Assembly: GCA_003220685.1 (NCBI GenBank)
Contig: QHTE01000044.1
Span: forward strand, 62,001-126,000
Reading direction: 5' to 3'
Source of the DNA: Candidatus Rokuibacteriota bacterium
GTDB lineage: Bacteria; Methylomirabilota; Methylomirabilia; Rokubacteriales; CSP1-6
DNA length: 64,000 nt
The notes beneath the pieces are model-generated. The model was not told the origin of the DNA and did no database searches. It was given only the letters and a program-made list of their open reading frames with translations. Shown here one piece after another: positions 12,268 through 20,056 of this stretch; positions within the stretch are counted from its first letter, which is position 1, and every line of letters starts with the position of its first letter. Made by a program: the position numbers and the translations under genes.

Positions 12268-13164
12268 TCAGACCTGGCCGTCCCAGGACGGGCCGGCGAC
12301 CTCGCCCCAGCGCGCGCGGATCCGCTCGAACTCGGCCGTCGGGAGCGCGCCGGCCTGGAGCAGCGCCGCGTTCTGCTGCCAGCGCTCCGGCTTGGTGGTG
12401 CCGACGATCGCGGTGTGCACGCCCGGCACGCGCAAGGTGAAGCGCAGCGCCGTGCCCACGGCCGCGTCGGGCGCCGCCTTCAGGAACGGATAGTCGAGCT
12501 TCCGCAGGCGCGACCAGTAGGTCTGGTAGTACGGCTCGGACGGCTTCTTCGCGTAGCTCCAGGCGACGTTGGCCAGCGGGCGCTTCGCGATCACGCCCAT
12601 GTTTCGGGCGCTCGCCAGCGGCAGGCTGCGGTCGACCGCGTCCTGATCCGCGATGTTGATCGACGTCTGCAGGGTATCGAAGCGTCCGCATTCGACGGCG
12701 TAGCGCGCGGCGTCGCCGTCGCCACTGTAGCCGATGTAGCGCGTCCAGCCGCGCTCGCGCGCGCGCTCCAGCGCCTCGATGGCCTCGCCCTTCCGGAGCT
12801 CGCCGAGCGAGCAGCTGTGAAGCTGGATGAGGTCGACGTAGTCGGTCGCGAGGCGGCGCAGGCTGCGCTCGATGCTGGCCAGGAGGGGCGCGCGCCGCCA
12901 GTCGGCGCTCGACCAACCGCCGGCGTGCCCGCACTTCGTGAACAGCGCGACCTCCCGCCGGCGGGCCCCGAGCGCCTTGCCGATCAGGCTCTCGCTGTCG
13001 TCGTAGCACTCCGCCGTGTCGAGCACGTTCAACCCGGCGTCGAGGGCGCTCCCGAGCAGCCGCGCGACCGTGCGCGCGCTCACGCGCTCGTAGCCGATCT
13101 CGGAGCCGCCGAAGCCGAGCACGCTCGCCACGATGTCGGTCCGGCCGAGCTGGCGCCGCTCCAC
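12268..13164 (-). CDS. aldo/keto reductase
   Basis: NADP-dependent oxidoreductase of 298 aa. The AKR catalytic tetrad is visible: Asp and Tyr in LDTAECYDD, Lys in ALFTKCGHAG and His in LIQLHSCS. A C-terminal cofactor-binding segment (VHTAIVGTTKPER) is present. The start is GTG 13164 with a weak ribosome site. It is divergent from the selenoprotein candidate at 13338, with a GC-rich repeat between them. The physiological carbonyl substrate cannot be inferred. Confidence 0.9.
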   Translation of the reverse strand: MERRQLGRTDIVASVLGFGGSEIGYERVSARTVARLLGSALDAGLNVLDTAECYDDSESLIGKALGARRREVALFTKCGHAGGWSSADWRRAPLLASIERSLRRLATDYVDLIQLHSCSLGELRKGEAIEALERARERGWTRYIGYSGDGDAARYAVECGRFDTLQTSINIADQDAVDRSLPLASARNMGVIAKRPLANVAWSYAKKPSEPYYQTYWSRLRKLDYPFLKAAPDAAVGTALRFTLRVPGVHTAIVGTTKPERWQQNAALLQAGALPTAEFERIRARWGEVAGPSWDGQV

Positions 13165-13200
13165 GATCTAGAGTCGCGTCTGGGTCTGCATCCGGGCTCC

Positions 13201-13240
13201 GGCCGGCGGGGCCCCAGCCCCGAGACGGCCTGTCGCGCGC
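13201..13240 (+). repeat. GC-rich hairpin repeat, copy 1 (degenerate)
   Basis: Begins GGCCGGCGGGGCCCCAGCCC. Outer GGCCG/CGGCC and inner GCGGGGC/GCCCCGA arms form a hairpin with loop CCCA. One inner pair is lost by C-to-A relative to the other copies. It lies between divergent genes at 13164 (minus) and 13338 (plus). Confidence 0.75.
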
Positions 13241-13337
13241 ACGACCGGAGGCGTCATGGACCGTCACGGTACCATAGCCCTGTCGCGAGGGTGACGCGCG
13301 CTCGAGAAACCGCACTCGAATCACCAGGAGGACGCCC

Positions 13338-13865
13338 ATGACGAGGATCAGCGAAGTCGAACATCCCGGACTGGCGCTCCGCGCCTTCTATCGGATCGGG
13401 CGGGCGATCTACGGCCGGGTGCCGACGCCGGAGCGGCTCATGGCCCACCGCGTGCCGCTCATGATGGGGCTCGGCGGCCTCTACGCCGCGCTCGAATGGT
13501 TCGGCCGAATCGAGTCGACCCTGCGTGCGCTCCTCAACGTGCAGGTCGCGGCGCTGTACGGCAGCGCCTATTGAATGGACATCCGCCGCGCCGTCGGCGC
13601 GAGGGCGGGGATCCCGACCGAGAAGCTCGACGACCTGCCGCGCTATCGAGAGAGCGATCGGTTCACGGCGCGAGAGCAAGCCGCGCTCGAATATGCCGAG
13701 CGCATCACGCGCGCCGACCTGGACGTGACCGACGCGTGCATGGCTCGGGTCCGGGAACACTTCTCGGAAGCCGAGGTCGTCGAGCTGACCTTCATCGTGG
13801 GCTTTCAGACCTTCGCCAGCAAGTTCGCCAAGGCTTTCAACCTCGCCCCGCAGGGGTACGCGTAG
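13338..13865 (+). CDS. carboxymuconolactone decarboxylase/AhpD-like protein, probable selenoprotein (in-frame TGA at 13572)
   Basis: Two adjacent frames (78 and 96 codons) are in phase and separated only by TGA 13572-13574. Joined, they give 175 residues, normal for CMD/AhpD-like disulfide reductases. The TGA sits where the family has the second Cys of its CxxC redox motif (LYGSAY-TGA-MDIRRA), and the first Cys is Ser. Downstream sequence is intact family sequence (YRESDRFTAREQAALEYAERIT). A six-pair hairpin follows at 13587-13601. AGGAGG precedes ATG 13338. Reading TGA as selenocysteine explains all of this; a nonsense mutation in a recent pseudogene is the alternative. No sel genes lie in the window. 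Confidence 0.72.
13587..13601 (+). promoter_or_regulatory. candidate bacterial SECIS hairpin
   Basis: CGCGCC-GTC-GGCGCG, a perfect six-pair stem whose three-base loop starts with G. The loop lies 19-21 nt after the in-frame TGA, within the range known for bacterial SECIS elements. Such stems are common by chance in GC-rich DNA. Confidence 0.45.
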
Positions 13866-13941
13866 CGGTGAGCCGCGGCGCTGCGGCCCGGAGCGTGCGC
13901 TCCGGGTCGCGGCGCGCCGGCCGAGCGAGGAGGGCGGCGCG

Positions 13942-14844
13942 CTAGGGGCGCGCGATGCAGTACGACGGCACCCAGCTCACGCCGAGGACGTCCGGGCCGA
14001 TCGTGCCGTAGTCGAACGCCACCGCGTCCTGCCGCATCTGCCGCGTGTCGAACAGGAGCGGCGCCTCCGGGATCCCGCCGAAGAACGCCCGGAACATCGG
14101 CCGCACCATCAGCCGGGCCGCGCGCAGCCCGAGCGGCCCCATGAAGTTGCGCCGCTCCCCGACGTGCGAGAGCTCGTCGGTCATGATCGCGCGCAGGAGC
14201 TCGCGGATCCGGTCCCGGACGTCGGGTTCGTCGCCGACGATGTCGTCGAGCATCGCGTCGAGCCGCAGGTAAACGGTCAGGCCCATCAGCTCGCTCACGA
14301 AGGCCGGCGGCGCCACCAGAGGGCCGGGCAAGCGGGCGAACACGCCGTAGAGCCGCTTGGTCCGCCTCGGCAGCGGGCCCCACTCGACGCCCTCGAGGCC
14401 GAAGGTCCGGAACATCTCCTGGAAGAGGCGCATGTGACAGAACTCCTCCGCCAGGTGGTAGCGGCTGATCTTGTCGATCAGGTACTTCGCGCGGGCCAGC
14501 GTCGGCGTCGCGTCCCAGGCCGCCGAGATGCCGATCCACTCGTGACGCGCGAACTTGTAGAGAAAGGTCAAGAGGAGCGTCCGCCGATCGAGGCTCCGCG
14601 GATCGTCCCGCATCGTGAGGTAGTTGCGGTGGAACGCCTCGGCCACCGGCCGGCGCGTGCGGACCGGATTGGCCCGCAGGCGCGCGAGGCTCTTGCGCTT
14701 CTCCGACAGGTCCTTCGCGCCCTCGAGGATCTCGCCGTCGCGACCTTGCTGGTAGAGCCAGTAGCTCTCGAAGTTCGCCTCGCGCTCGCGCGCGGTGGCG
14801 GGCGAGAAGATCGACCGGCGCCCGGGTCGATGGACAGACGACAC
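13942..14844 (-). CDS. putative ferritin-like di-iron protein, function unknown
   Basis: Soluble protein of 300 aa with no signal peptide, not matched to a named family. Two helical metal motifs are visible, LAEEFCHMRLF and MTDELSHVGERR, each Glu-x-x-His as in ferritin-like di-iron carboxylate proteins. Between them lie hydrophobic helices (PPAFVSELMGLTVYLRL). GTG 14844 lies 15 bases after the GlcG-like gene on the same strand, so they are probably cotranscribed. It could be an oxygenase or an oxidant-handling protein; the di-iron assignment rests on the motifs only. Confidence 0.68.
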   Translation of the reverse strand: MSSVHRPGRRSIFSPATAREREANFESYWLYQQGRDGEILEGAKDLSEKRKSLARLRANPVRTRRPVAEAFHRNYLTMRDDPRSLDRRTLLLTFLYKFARHEWIGISAAWDATPTLARAKYLIDKISRYHLAEEFCHMRLFQEMFRTFGLEGVEWGPLPRRTKRLYGVFARLPGPLVAPPAFVSELMGLTVYLRLDAMLDDIVGDEPDVRDRIRELLRAIMTDELSHVGERRNFMGPLGLRAARLMVRPMFRAFFGGIPEAPLLFDTRQMRQDAVAFDYGTIGPDVLGVSWVPSYCIARP

Positions 14845-14859
14845 GCCGGCTACGGATCC

Positions 14860-15258
14860 TTACGCGAGGGCGGCCGCGCCGGCGTTGGCGATCTGCTCGT
14901 CCTCGTGCGACTGCACTCCGGACACGCCGATGGCGCCGACGCACTCGTTCTGGTACGTGACGGGCACGCCGCCCTGGAGCGGCAGGATGCCCGGGAACTT
15001 CATGAACGCGGGGCGCTCCTTGATGCGGTCCTCCCAGAACTTCGAGGCACGCCGCGTGCGGGCCGCGGTGACCGCCTTCTCTATCGCGACCTCGGCGGTC
15101 ACGGGCCCGGCCCCGTCGAGCCGCTCGAGATAGAGCAAGGAGCCGGCGTCGTCCACCACGGCGATGGAAACGCTCCACTTGTTCTTGGTCGCTTCGCTCT
15201 TACAGGCGGCGACCATCTTCTGGACATCAGCCGCGGTGAGTGTCGGCCGGTTGCGCAT
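14860..15258 (-). CDS. GlcG/HbpS family protein (DUF336)
   Basis: Small protein of 132 aa with the family signature AAVDV-like opening (LTAADVQKMVAACKSEA), the central AVVDDAGSLLYLERLDGA and the C-terminal PVTYQNECVGAIGVSG. Members bind haem or cobalamin-like ligands or accompany glycolate and diol catabolism. ATG 15258 has GAGGAG upstream. It is divergent from the amidohydrolase at 15404 with a shared operator/promoter region, and is followed by the di-iron candidate. The exact role is unknown. Confidence 0.85.
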   Translation of the reverse strand: MRNRPTLTAADVQKMVAACKSEATKNKWSVSIAVVDDAGSLLYLERLDGAGPVTAEVAIEKAVTAARTRRASKFWEDRIKERPAFMKFPGILPLQGGVPVTYQNECVGAIGVSGVQSHEDEQIANAGAAALA

Positions 15259-15311
15259 GGCGAGCTCCTCCGATCAAGGGTGAAGCGGACTTTAGTGCAG
15301 CGCCCGACTCG

Positions 15312-15339
15312 GTGTCAACGCCGGAGACGACGTTGACAC
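15312..15339. promoter_or_regulatory. inverted repeat carrying back-to-back -35 elements
   Basis: GTGTCAACG and CGTTGACAC are perfect nine-base arms separated by 10 bases. Each arm contains TTGACA in the outward direction, so the repeat sits on the -35 sites of both divergent genes and is a good candidate operator. Confidence 0.6.
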
Positions 15340-15361
15340 GCCCGACGCCGCCGCCTAGCAT
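15333..15361 (+). promoter_or_regulatory. sigma-70-type promoter for the amidohydrolase
   Basis: TTGACA at 15333-15338, a 17-base spacer and TAGCAT at 15356-15361. The expected start near 15368 gives a 36-base leader before ATG 15404. A weaker counterpart on the minus strand (TTGACA 15318-15313, TAAAGT 15294-15289, 18-base spacer) would serve the GlcG-like gene. Confidence 0.62.
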
Positions 15362-15403
15362 GCGCTGGCGAGCGCCGATCCAAATTCACCAGGAGTCACG
15401 ACG

Positions 15404-16852
15404 ATGCGAACACTGATCCAGGGCGGATGGGTCGTCGGCTTCGACGGCCGCGGCCACGAGCTGATTCCGGACGGGTGCGTCGTGTTCGAGGACGACCGCG
15501 TCGTCCACGTCGGTACGCGATTCGACGGACCGGTCGATCGCCGCGTGGACGCCGCCGGCAAGCTCGTGTCGCCCGGCTTGATCAACTGTCACCTGCACGC
15601 CGCCACCAACGCCGGGCAGGCGGTCTTCCTCGACGGCCTCAAGGCCGACTACTTCGCGAGCAACTTCGTCGGCTACGTCGCGCCGCGCCGGGGCGCCGCC
15701 GTGCCCCGTGCGGGCGACCGCGCGGACGTGGCCGGAACGTACGGCCTCTGGTCGGCGCTTCGCGCCGGCGCCACGACGATCATGGACGTCGGCACGATGC
15801 CGGGCGGCCCGGCGGCATTCACCAAGATCGCCGGCGAGCTGGGCGTGCGCGCCTACGTTGGCCCGGCGTTCCGCTCGGCGAGCTACGCCTTCGACGGAAG
15901 CCGCATCGTGTGGGAATGGGACGAGCCTGCCGGCGTCGCCGGGCTCGAGCGCGCCGTCGCCTACATCAAGGCGCACGACGGCGACTACAACGGACGGATC
16001 AGGGCGATGCTCTACCCCGGTCAGCTCGACACCTGCACGCCCGATCTCCTGAAGCAGGCTCGACGCTGGGCGGACGATCTGGGCGTTCCGATGCAGCTTC
16101 ACGCCGCGATGAACCAGCGCGAATTCCACCACATCCTCGAGCAGCACGGCCAGACGCCGGTTCAGCTCCTCCACTCGATCGGCTTCCTGAAGCCGCGCAC
16201 CGGCCTCGGCCACTGCGTGTTTCACAACGATCACTCCTGGTGCCACTACCCGTACGCCGACGACTTGAAGCTTTTGGCCGACAGCGGCGTGACGGTGGTG
16301 CACGCGCCGTACAAGTACGCCAAGATGGGCGTCAAGTTCGAATCGTTCGAGCGCTATCGCGCGATCGGGATCAACATTGCGCTCGGCACCGACACCTACC
16401 CGCAAGATCTCGTCCACGAGATGCGCTGGGCCGCCTTGATGTGCCGCATGGCCGACGGAAGCTTCCGCGTGGGCCGGCCGCGGGACGTCTTCGACGCCGC
16501 CACGCTCGGCGGCGCGCGCCATCTCGGTCGCGACGATCTCGGGCGGCTGGCGCCGGGCGCCAAGGCCGACATCATCGTCGTCGACCTGCGCCACCTGCAC
16601 TACGGCGCCGTACACGATCCGATCAAGGCGCTGGTCGACTGCGGCAGCGGGCGCGACGTCGAGACCGTCATCGTCGACGGTCAGGTGCTGGTGGAAGACG
16701 GGCGGGCCGTTCGCGTCGACGAGCAGGCTCTACTGCGGGACGTCCAGGCCGAGGGCGAGCGGCTCTGGAAGGCGATCCCGCAGTGGCACTGGACCGCCAG
16801 GCCGCTCGACGAGATCGTGCCGCCGAGCTATCCGGTGCGCGGCGGGCACTGA
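15404..16852 (+). CDS. amidohydrolase (TrzA/AtzB/cytosine-deaminase-like)
   Basis: Cytoplasmic metal-dependent hydrolase of 482 aa with a composite-sandwich plus TIM-barrel fold. Metal ligands are in LINCHLHAATN (HxH), MQLHAAMN, GHCVFHNDH and LGTDTYP. A C-terminal beta-sandwich follows (GAKADIIVVDLR; VETVIVDGQVLVEDG). Relatives deaminate or dechlorinate N-heterocycles or guanidines. CAGGAG precedes ATG 15404. It has its own promoter overlapping an inverted repeat. The substrate cannot be fixed from sequence. Confidence 0.9.
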   Translation: MRTLIQGGWVVGFDGRGHELIPDGCVVFEDDRVVHVGTRFDGPVDRRVDAAGKLVSPGLINCHLHAATNAGQAVFLDGLKADYFASNFVGYVAPRRGAAVPRAGDRADVAGTYGLWSALRAGATTIMDVGTMPGGPAAFTKIAGELGVRAYVGPAFRSASYAFDGSRIVWEWDEPAGVAGLERAVAYIKAHDGDYNGRIRAMLYPGQLDTCTPDLLKQARRWADDLGVPMQLHAAMNQREFHHILEQHGQTPVQLLHSIGFLKPRTGLGHCVFHNDHSWCHYPYADDLKLLADSGVTVVHAPYKYAKMGVKFESFERYRAIGINIALGTDTYPQDLVHEMRWAALMCRMADGSFRVGRPRDVFDAATLGGARHLGRDDLGRLAPGAKADIIVVDLRHLHYGAVHDPIKALVDCGSGRDVETVIVDGQVLVEDGRAVRVDEQALLRDVQAEGERLWKAIPQWHWTARPLDEIVPPSYPVRGGH

Positions 16853-16871
16853 CGTCAACACGGCTGAGCGA

Positions 16872-17855
16872 TCACGGTTTCCGCGCTGCCTCGGGAAGAC
16901 CGGGTAGGGCCAGATCAGCTCCCTGGAAGCCGTCCCGGACCGCGGGATGCCACGCCTCCGCCCACGCTCGCAGCTTCTCGACGTAGGCGATTTTCTCCGG
17001 GTACTGGTAGATGTAGTTGCGGTTCCAGTCGCTTTCTTCCCAGATCGCCGGCTTCGACGTGATCCCGTCCGTCTCCGGGTTGAAGTAGTAGACGGCGTGC
17101 AGGAAGCTCTGCTTGTCGGCCAGCCGGAAGAACGCCGAGAGCAGCACGGGCGGGTACTTGACGCCGCGAAGCTCGAGGTCGCCGATCGCCGCACGAATGA
17201 TCGGCGGGGTGTCGCGCTCGGCGGAGGGCGTCGAGAGGTTGTGGTTGATCGTCCAGCAGTCCTGCCGGCCGAACTCCTCGTTGGTGATCGTCTTCACGTA
17301 GAGCAAGGCCGTCCGCGCGCACTGCGCCGACTGGCGGAACCCCGTGGCCGATGCGCCCACCTGCGTGCTGGCTTGGACGAGCACCGCCCGGCTCAGCTTG
17401 TCCCGGCGCACCTGGGCGAGGAACAGTGACTCGACGCCGCCCGGGTCGGGGGCCGGAAAATACGCGACGACGATCCACTGGCCGGGTGGCAAAGGCACGC
17501 TCTTGCCCTGAGCCGCCACGTCCCCCGTGACCGTCTTGCCCATGAGCGTCGCGGCGGGATCCGTGTCCGCTCGCGGCGCGATCGAGGCATTCGGACGCGA
17601 AGGCGCGATGACCTGACCGCCGCTGCCCGCGGCGGAAGCCGCGGCCGCAACGGGACGCTGACCGATTGCCACGGTCTGCGACGCGGGCGCGGTGAAGCGG
17701 CTCTGCGCCACGGAAGGCGGCAGCGCAGCCCCGGGCGGCTTGCCGCTCGGCTGCAGCGACAGGGCGGCGACGAGCAACAGGGACAGCCCGGTCGCGAGAA
17801 CGAGGACGCCCTTGAACACGGGCGAGCGACGCCAGAGCGCGCCGAAATGGCTCAT
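16872..17855 (-). CDS. membrane-anchored hypothetical protein
   Basis: Unrecognised protein of 327 aa. A single hydrophobic helix at about 15-36 (VLVLATGLSLLLVAALSL) is followed by an Ala/Pro-rich linker (about 37-110) and a folded C-terminal region rich in aromatic residues (WTINHNL; VYYFNPETDG; IYQYPEKIAYVEKLRAW). It is probably anchored in the inner membrane with the domain outside. It lies 31 bases after a truncated Clp ATPase gene on the same strand, so the two may once have formed an operon. Function unknown. Confidence 0.72.
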   Translation of the reverse strand: MSHFGALWRRSPVFKGVLVLATGLSLLLVAALSLQPSGKPPGAALPPSVAQSRFTAPASQTVAIGQRPVAAAASAAGSGGQVIAPSRPNASIAPRADTDPAATLMGKTVTGDVAAQGKSVPLPPGQWIVVAYFPAPDPGGVESLFLAQVRRDKLSRAVLVQASTQVGASATGFRQSAQCARTALLYVKTITNEEFGRQDCWTINHNLSTPSAERDTPPIIRAAIGDLELRGVKYPPVLLSAFFRLADKQSFLHAVYYFNPETDGITSKPAIWEESDWNRNYIYQYPEKIAYVEKLRAWAEAWHPAVRDGFQGADLALPGLPEAARKP

Positions 17856-17886
17856 CGCGGTCTCGCCGGCGCCGCGGCCGCGGCGC

Positions 17887-18540
17887 TCACGTGGCCGGCT
17901 CCGCGGCGATCGCGTCGCCGCGCACGATCAGCCGCACCTTGGTGAGCTTGCGCTGGCGGGCCGCGATCAGAGAATCGGCGACGGTGTCCTCGATCGCGCG
18001 CACCAGGTCGCGAGACGACCCGACCGAACCGAGCTTCTGCTGCCGCCGCACCAGCTCGTGGAGCACCGCGACGTCGATACCGCCCTCGGCGATCTCGAGC
18101 CCGTAGCCGCGGATCATCTCCTCGATCTCCAGCGCGCCGACCCGCGCGATGTCGAGCCCCTCGAGCGGCCGGAACACGAAGATGCGGTCGATGCGGCTCA
18201 GCACCTCGGGCGCGAACCCCGCCTCGCGCAGCGCCTGCACCGAGGCCCGGCGCAGCTCCTCGGGCCGACTCGCGTAGCGGCCCGACAGCTCGCTCAAGGT
18301 GTCGGTCGCGGCGTTCGTCGTGAGCACGAAGATGGCGCCGGTGGTGGAGATCTGGCGGCCGTCGGAGGCCTCCGTCACGAAGCCGTCGTTCCACGCGGTC
18401 AGGAAGTTCTTGTGGACCTCCGGGTGCGCCTTCTCGAACTCGTCGAGCAGGACCACCGTGTCCGGCATGTCTCTGAGGACCGCCGTGAGCTTGCCGTAGG
18501 TATCGGAGCCTACGTAGCCCTTCGAGTGGGTCGGAGGGGA
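17887..18540 (-). pseudogene. 3' remnant of a Clp-type AAA+ ATPase
   Basis: The frame holds the second AAA module of ClpA/ClpB from the GYVGSDTYGKLTAVL pore-loop region through Walker B (VVLLDEFEKAHPEV), sensor 1 (FVLTTNAAT), the arginine-finger region (EVLSRIDRIFVF) and the small C-terminal domain. Everything upstream is missing: no Walker A and no first AAA domain. An in-frame stop lies at about 18646. ATG 18468 could initiate only a 193-residue piece that cannot bind ATP. It looks like a deletion remnant. Confidence 0.68.
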
Positions 18541-18716
18541 CCTGAGGTTCGGGCCTGGAGGAGGGTCGAGGCGTTGGCATTGTGCTCCGCGGCACTCAAC
18601 AACCAGACTAACGGCCGCGCGAGCCGGGTCACCCCAATTTCAAGCCTACGAAATACCGGGGCCGGGCGAGCCCCTGGACCAACGCATGGGGCCTGCGGGG
18701 CAGGGTGCGGGGCGCC

Positions 18717-19979
18717 TTAGGGCTTGACCGCCAGCGCGGACTTGACGAACGCGACGTCGGCCTTGGCGTACGCGTCGTACGACTCGTCGCGATAGCCGCC
18801 CGATCGGAACTTGACCGGCCGCGGCAGCGCGTAGCCGCAGGCTTCCACCGGCTCGCCGCCGCCGAGCAGCGATCTGAAGAACCCGAGATGGCCCCAGACG
18901 AAGACCAGCTCGGTGGCGGAGGCGATGGTTCGCGCGTCGCTCAGCTCTCGAATCCGGTACTCGACCTCGTACGTCGTGACCCCGAGCCTCGAGCGCCGCG
19001 GCGTCCATGTCCACCCGAGCTCGACCGGGCTCACGGTCGACTTGATCTGCTCGTGCCCGTTGTAGGAGGGGCTGTCCTTGCTCCCTCTCGTGATCCGCTG
19101 ACAGTACGATCCGCTGCAGCTCTCGACGAAGGACACCACGCCGGACAGCACGATCTCGTCGGTGCCGATGCGCCAGCCGCGTGGCAACGCGGCGGTGGCG
19201 CCGTCGTGACGGACGAGGATCGACTTGATCGGCGTGGCCATCGCCTGCTCCACACGCGGCGGAGGCACCGTTCGGCACTGCGCTTCGAAGGCGCGACGCT
19301 CGCCGGAGACGACGAGCCAGGCCGCGGCCACCGCGAGCGCCGTCACTGCCGCGACGGTCAGCCTCGTCCAGCGCAAGATGGAAGCGCCACGCCCGGGCGC
19401 GCCGCTCCCAGCGACGGCGCGGACGAACGCCGCTCGGAGCTCGCCCGTCGCACGGGTCAGCTCGAACACGACCACGCCGAGCGAGGCCAGTCCGGCGCCC
19501 GTGTAGAGCGTCACGCCGGTCACGAAGAATGCGATTCCGGCGTCGCCCGGCGTGCCGAACACCGCGAGCGCGATGGGCTTCACGAAGAACAGGCCCAGCG
19601 CCGAGATCGAGCCGACCGTCATCGCGGCGATGGCGAGCACCCGGAAGAGCCTGACGGTGACGTAGGCTTGCAGCGCCCCGCGCCGCACCATGACGAACAC
19701 GACTCGCGCCAGCACGAGCAAGAGCGCCACGACGAGCCCGCCGATCCCCAGCCGCCCGAGCAGCCCACCGCCGGTGTACAGCGCCATCCATCCCGAGGCG
19801 CCGAAGAGCGCGGCGGGGACGAGGGGGGTGACGAGCGCCAGGCAATAGATCAGCTTCAGCAGCCACGAGGCACGCCGACGCGCCGGGCCCCTCGCCGCGA
19901 TGCGCGGCGCACCGGAGGACCGCGGCGGCGGCATTCGCGGGGCGATGGCCCTCGGCCTCGGCGGCGGCGGAAACGCCAT
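18717..19979 (-). CDS. multi-pass membrane protein of unknown function
   Basis: Protein of 420 aa. A Pro/Arg-rich cytoplasmic N-terminus (1-40) precedes about five hydrophobic helices between 41 and 235 (including GLLGRLGIGGLVVALLLVLA and WTRLTVAAVTALAVAAAWLVV). A soluble C-terminal domain of ~180 residues has a Cys pair in ESCSGSYCQR, probably extracytoplasmic. No family was recognised. It lies upstream of the Clp remnant and the other orphan membrane protein on the same strand. Confidence 0.7.
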   Translation of the reverse strand: MAFPPPPRPRAIAPRMPPPRSSGAPRIAARGPARRRASWLLKLIYCLALVTPLVPAALFGASGWMALYTGGGLLGRLGIGGLVVALLLVLARVVFVMVRRGALQAYVTVRLFRVLAIAAMTVGSISALGLFFVKPIALAVFGTPGDAGIAFFVTGVTLYTGAGLASLGVVVFELTRATGELRAAFVRAVAGSGAPGRGASILRWTRLTVAAVTALAVAAAWLVVSGERRAFEAQCRTVPPPRVEQAMATPIKSILVRHDGATAALPRGWRIGTDEIVLSGVVSFVESCSGSYCQRITRGSKDSPSYNGHEQIKSTVSPVELGWTWTPRRSRLGVTTYEVEYRIRELSDARTIASATELVFVWGHLGFFRSLLGGGEPVEACGYALPRPVKFRSGGYRDESYDAYAKADVAFVKSALAVKP

Positions 19980-20056
19980 ACGACCAGACTAGTCGCGGCG
20001 CCGGCTCGCGCCGCCACACTATCTGAGCCGCGTCGAAAGCCTTTGTCGGTCGAGCT

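Noticed and set aside
13338-13865. Frameshift or sequencing error splitting the CMD-like gene.
   Set aside because: The two parts are in the same frame and only the TGA separates them, at the redox-Cys codon; a single-base substitution error cannot be excluded but is less likely than recoding.
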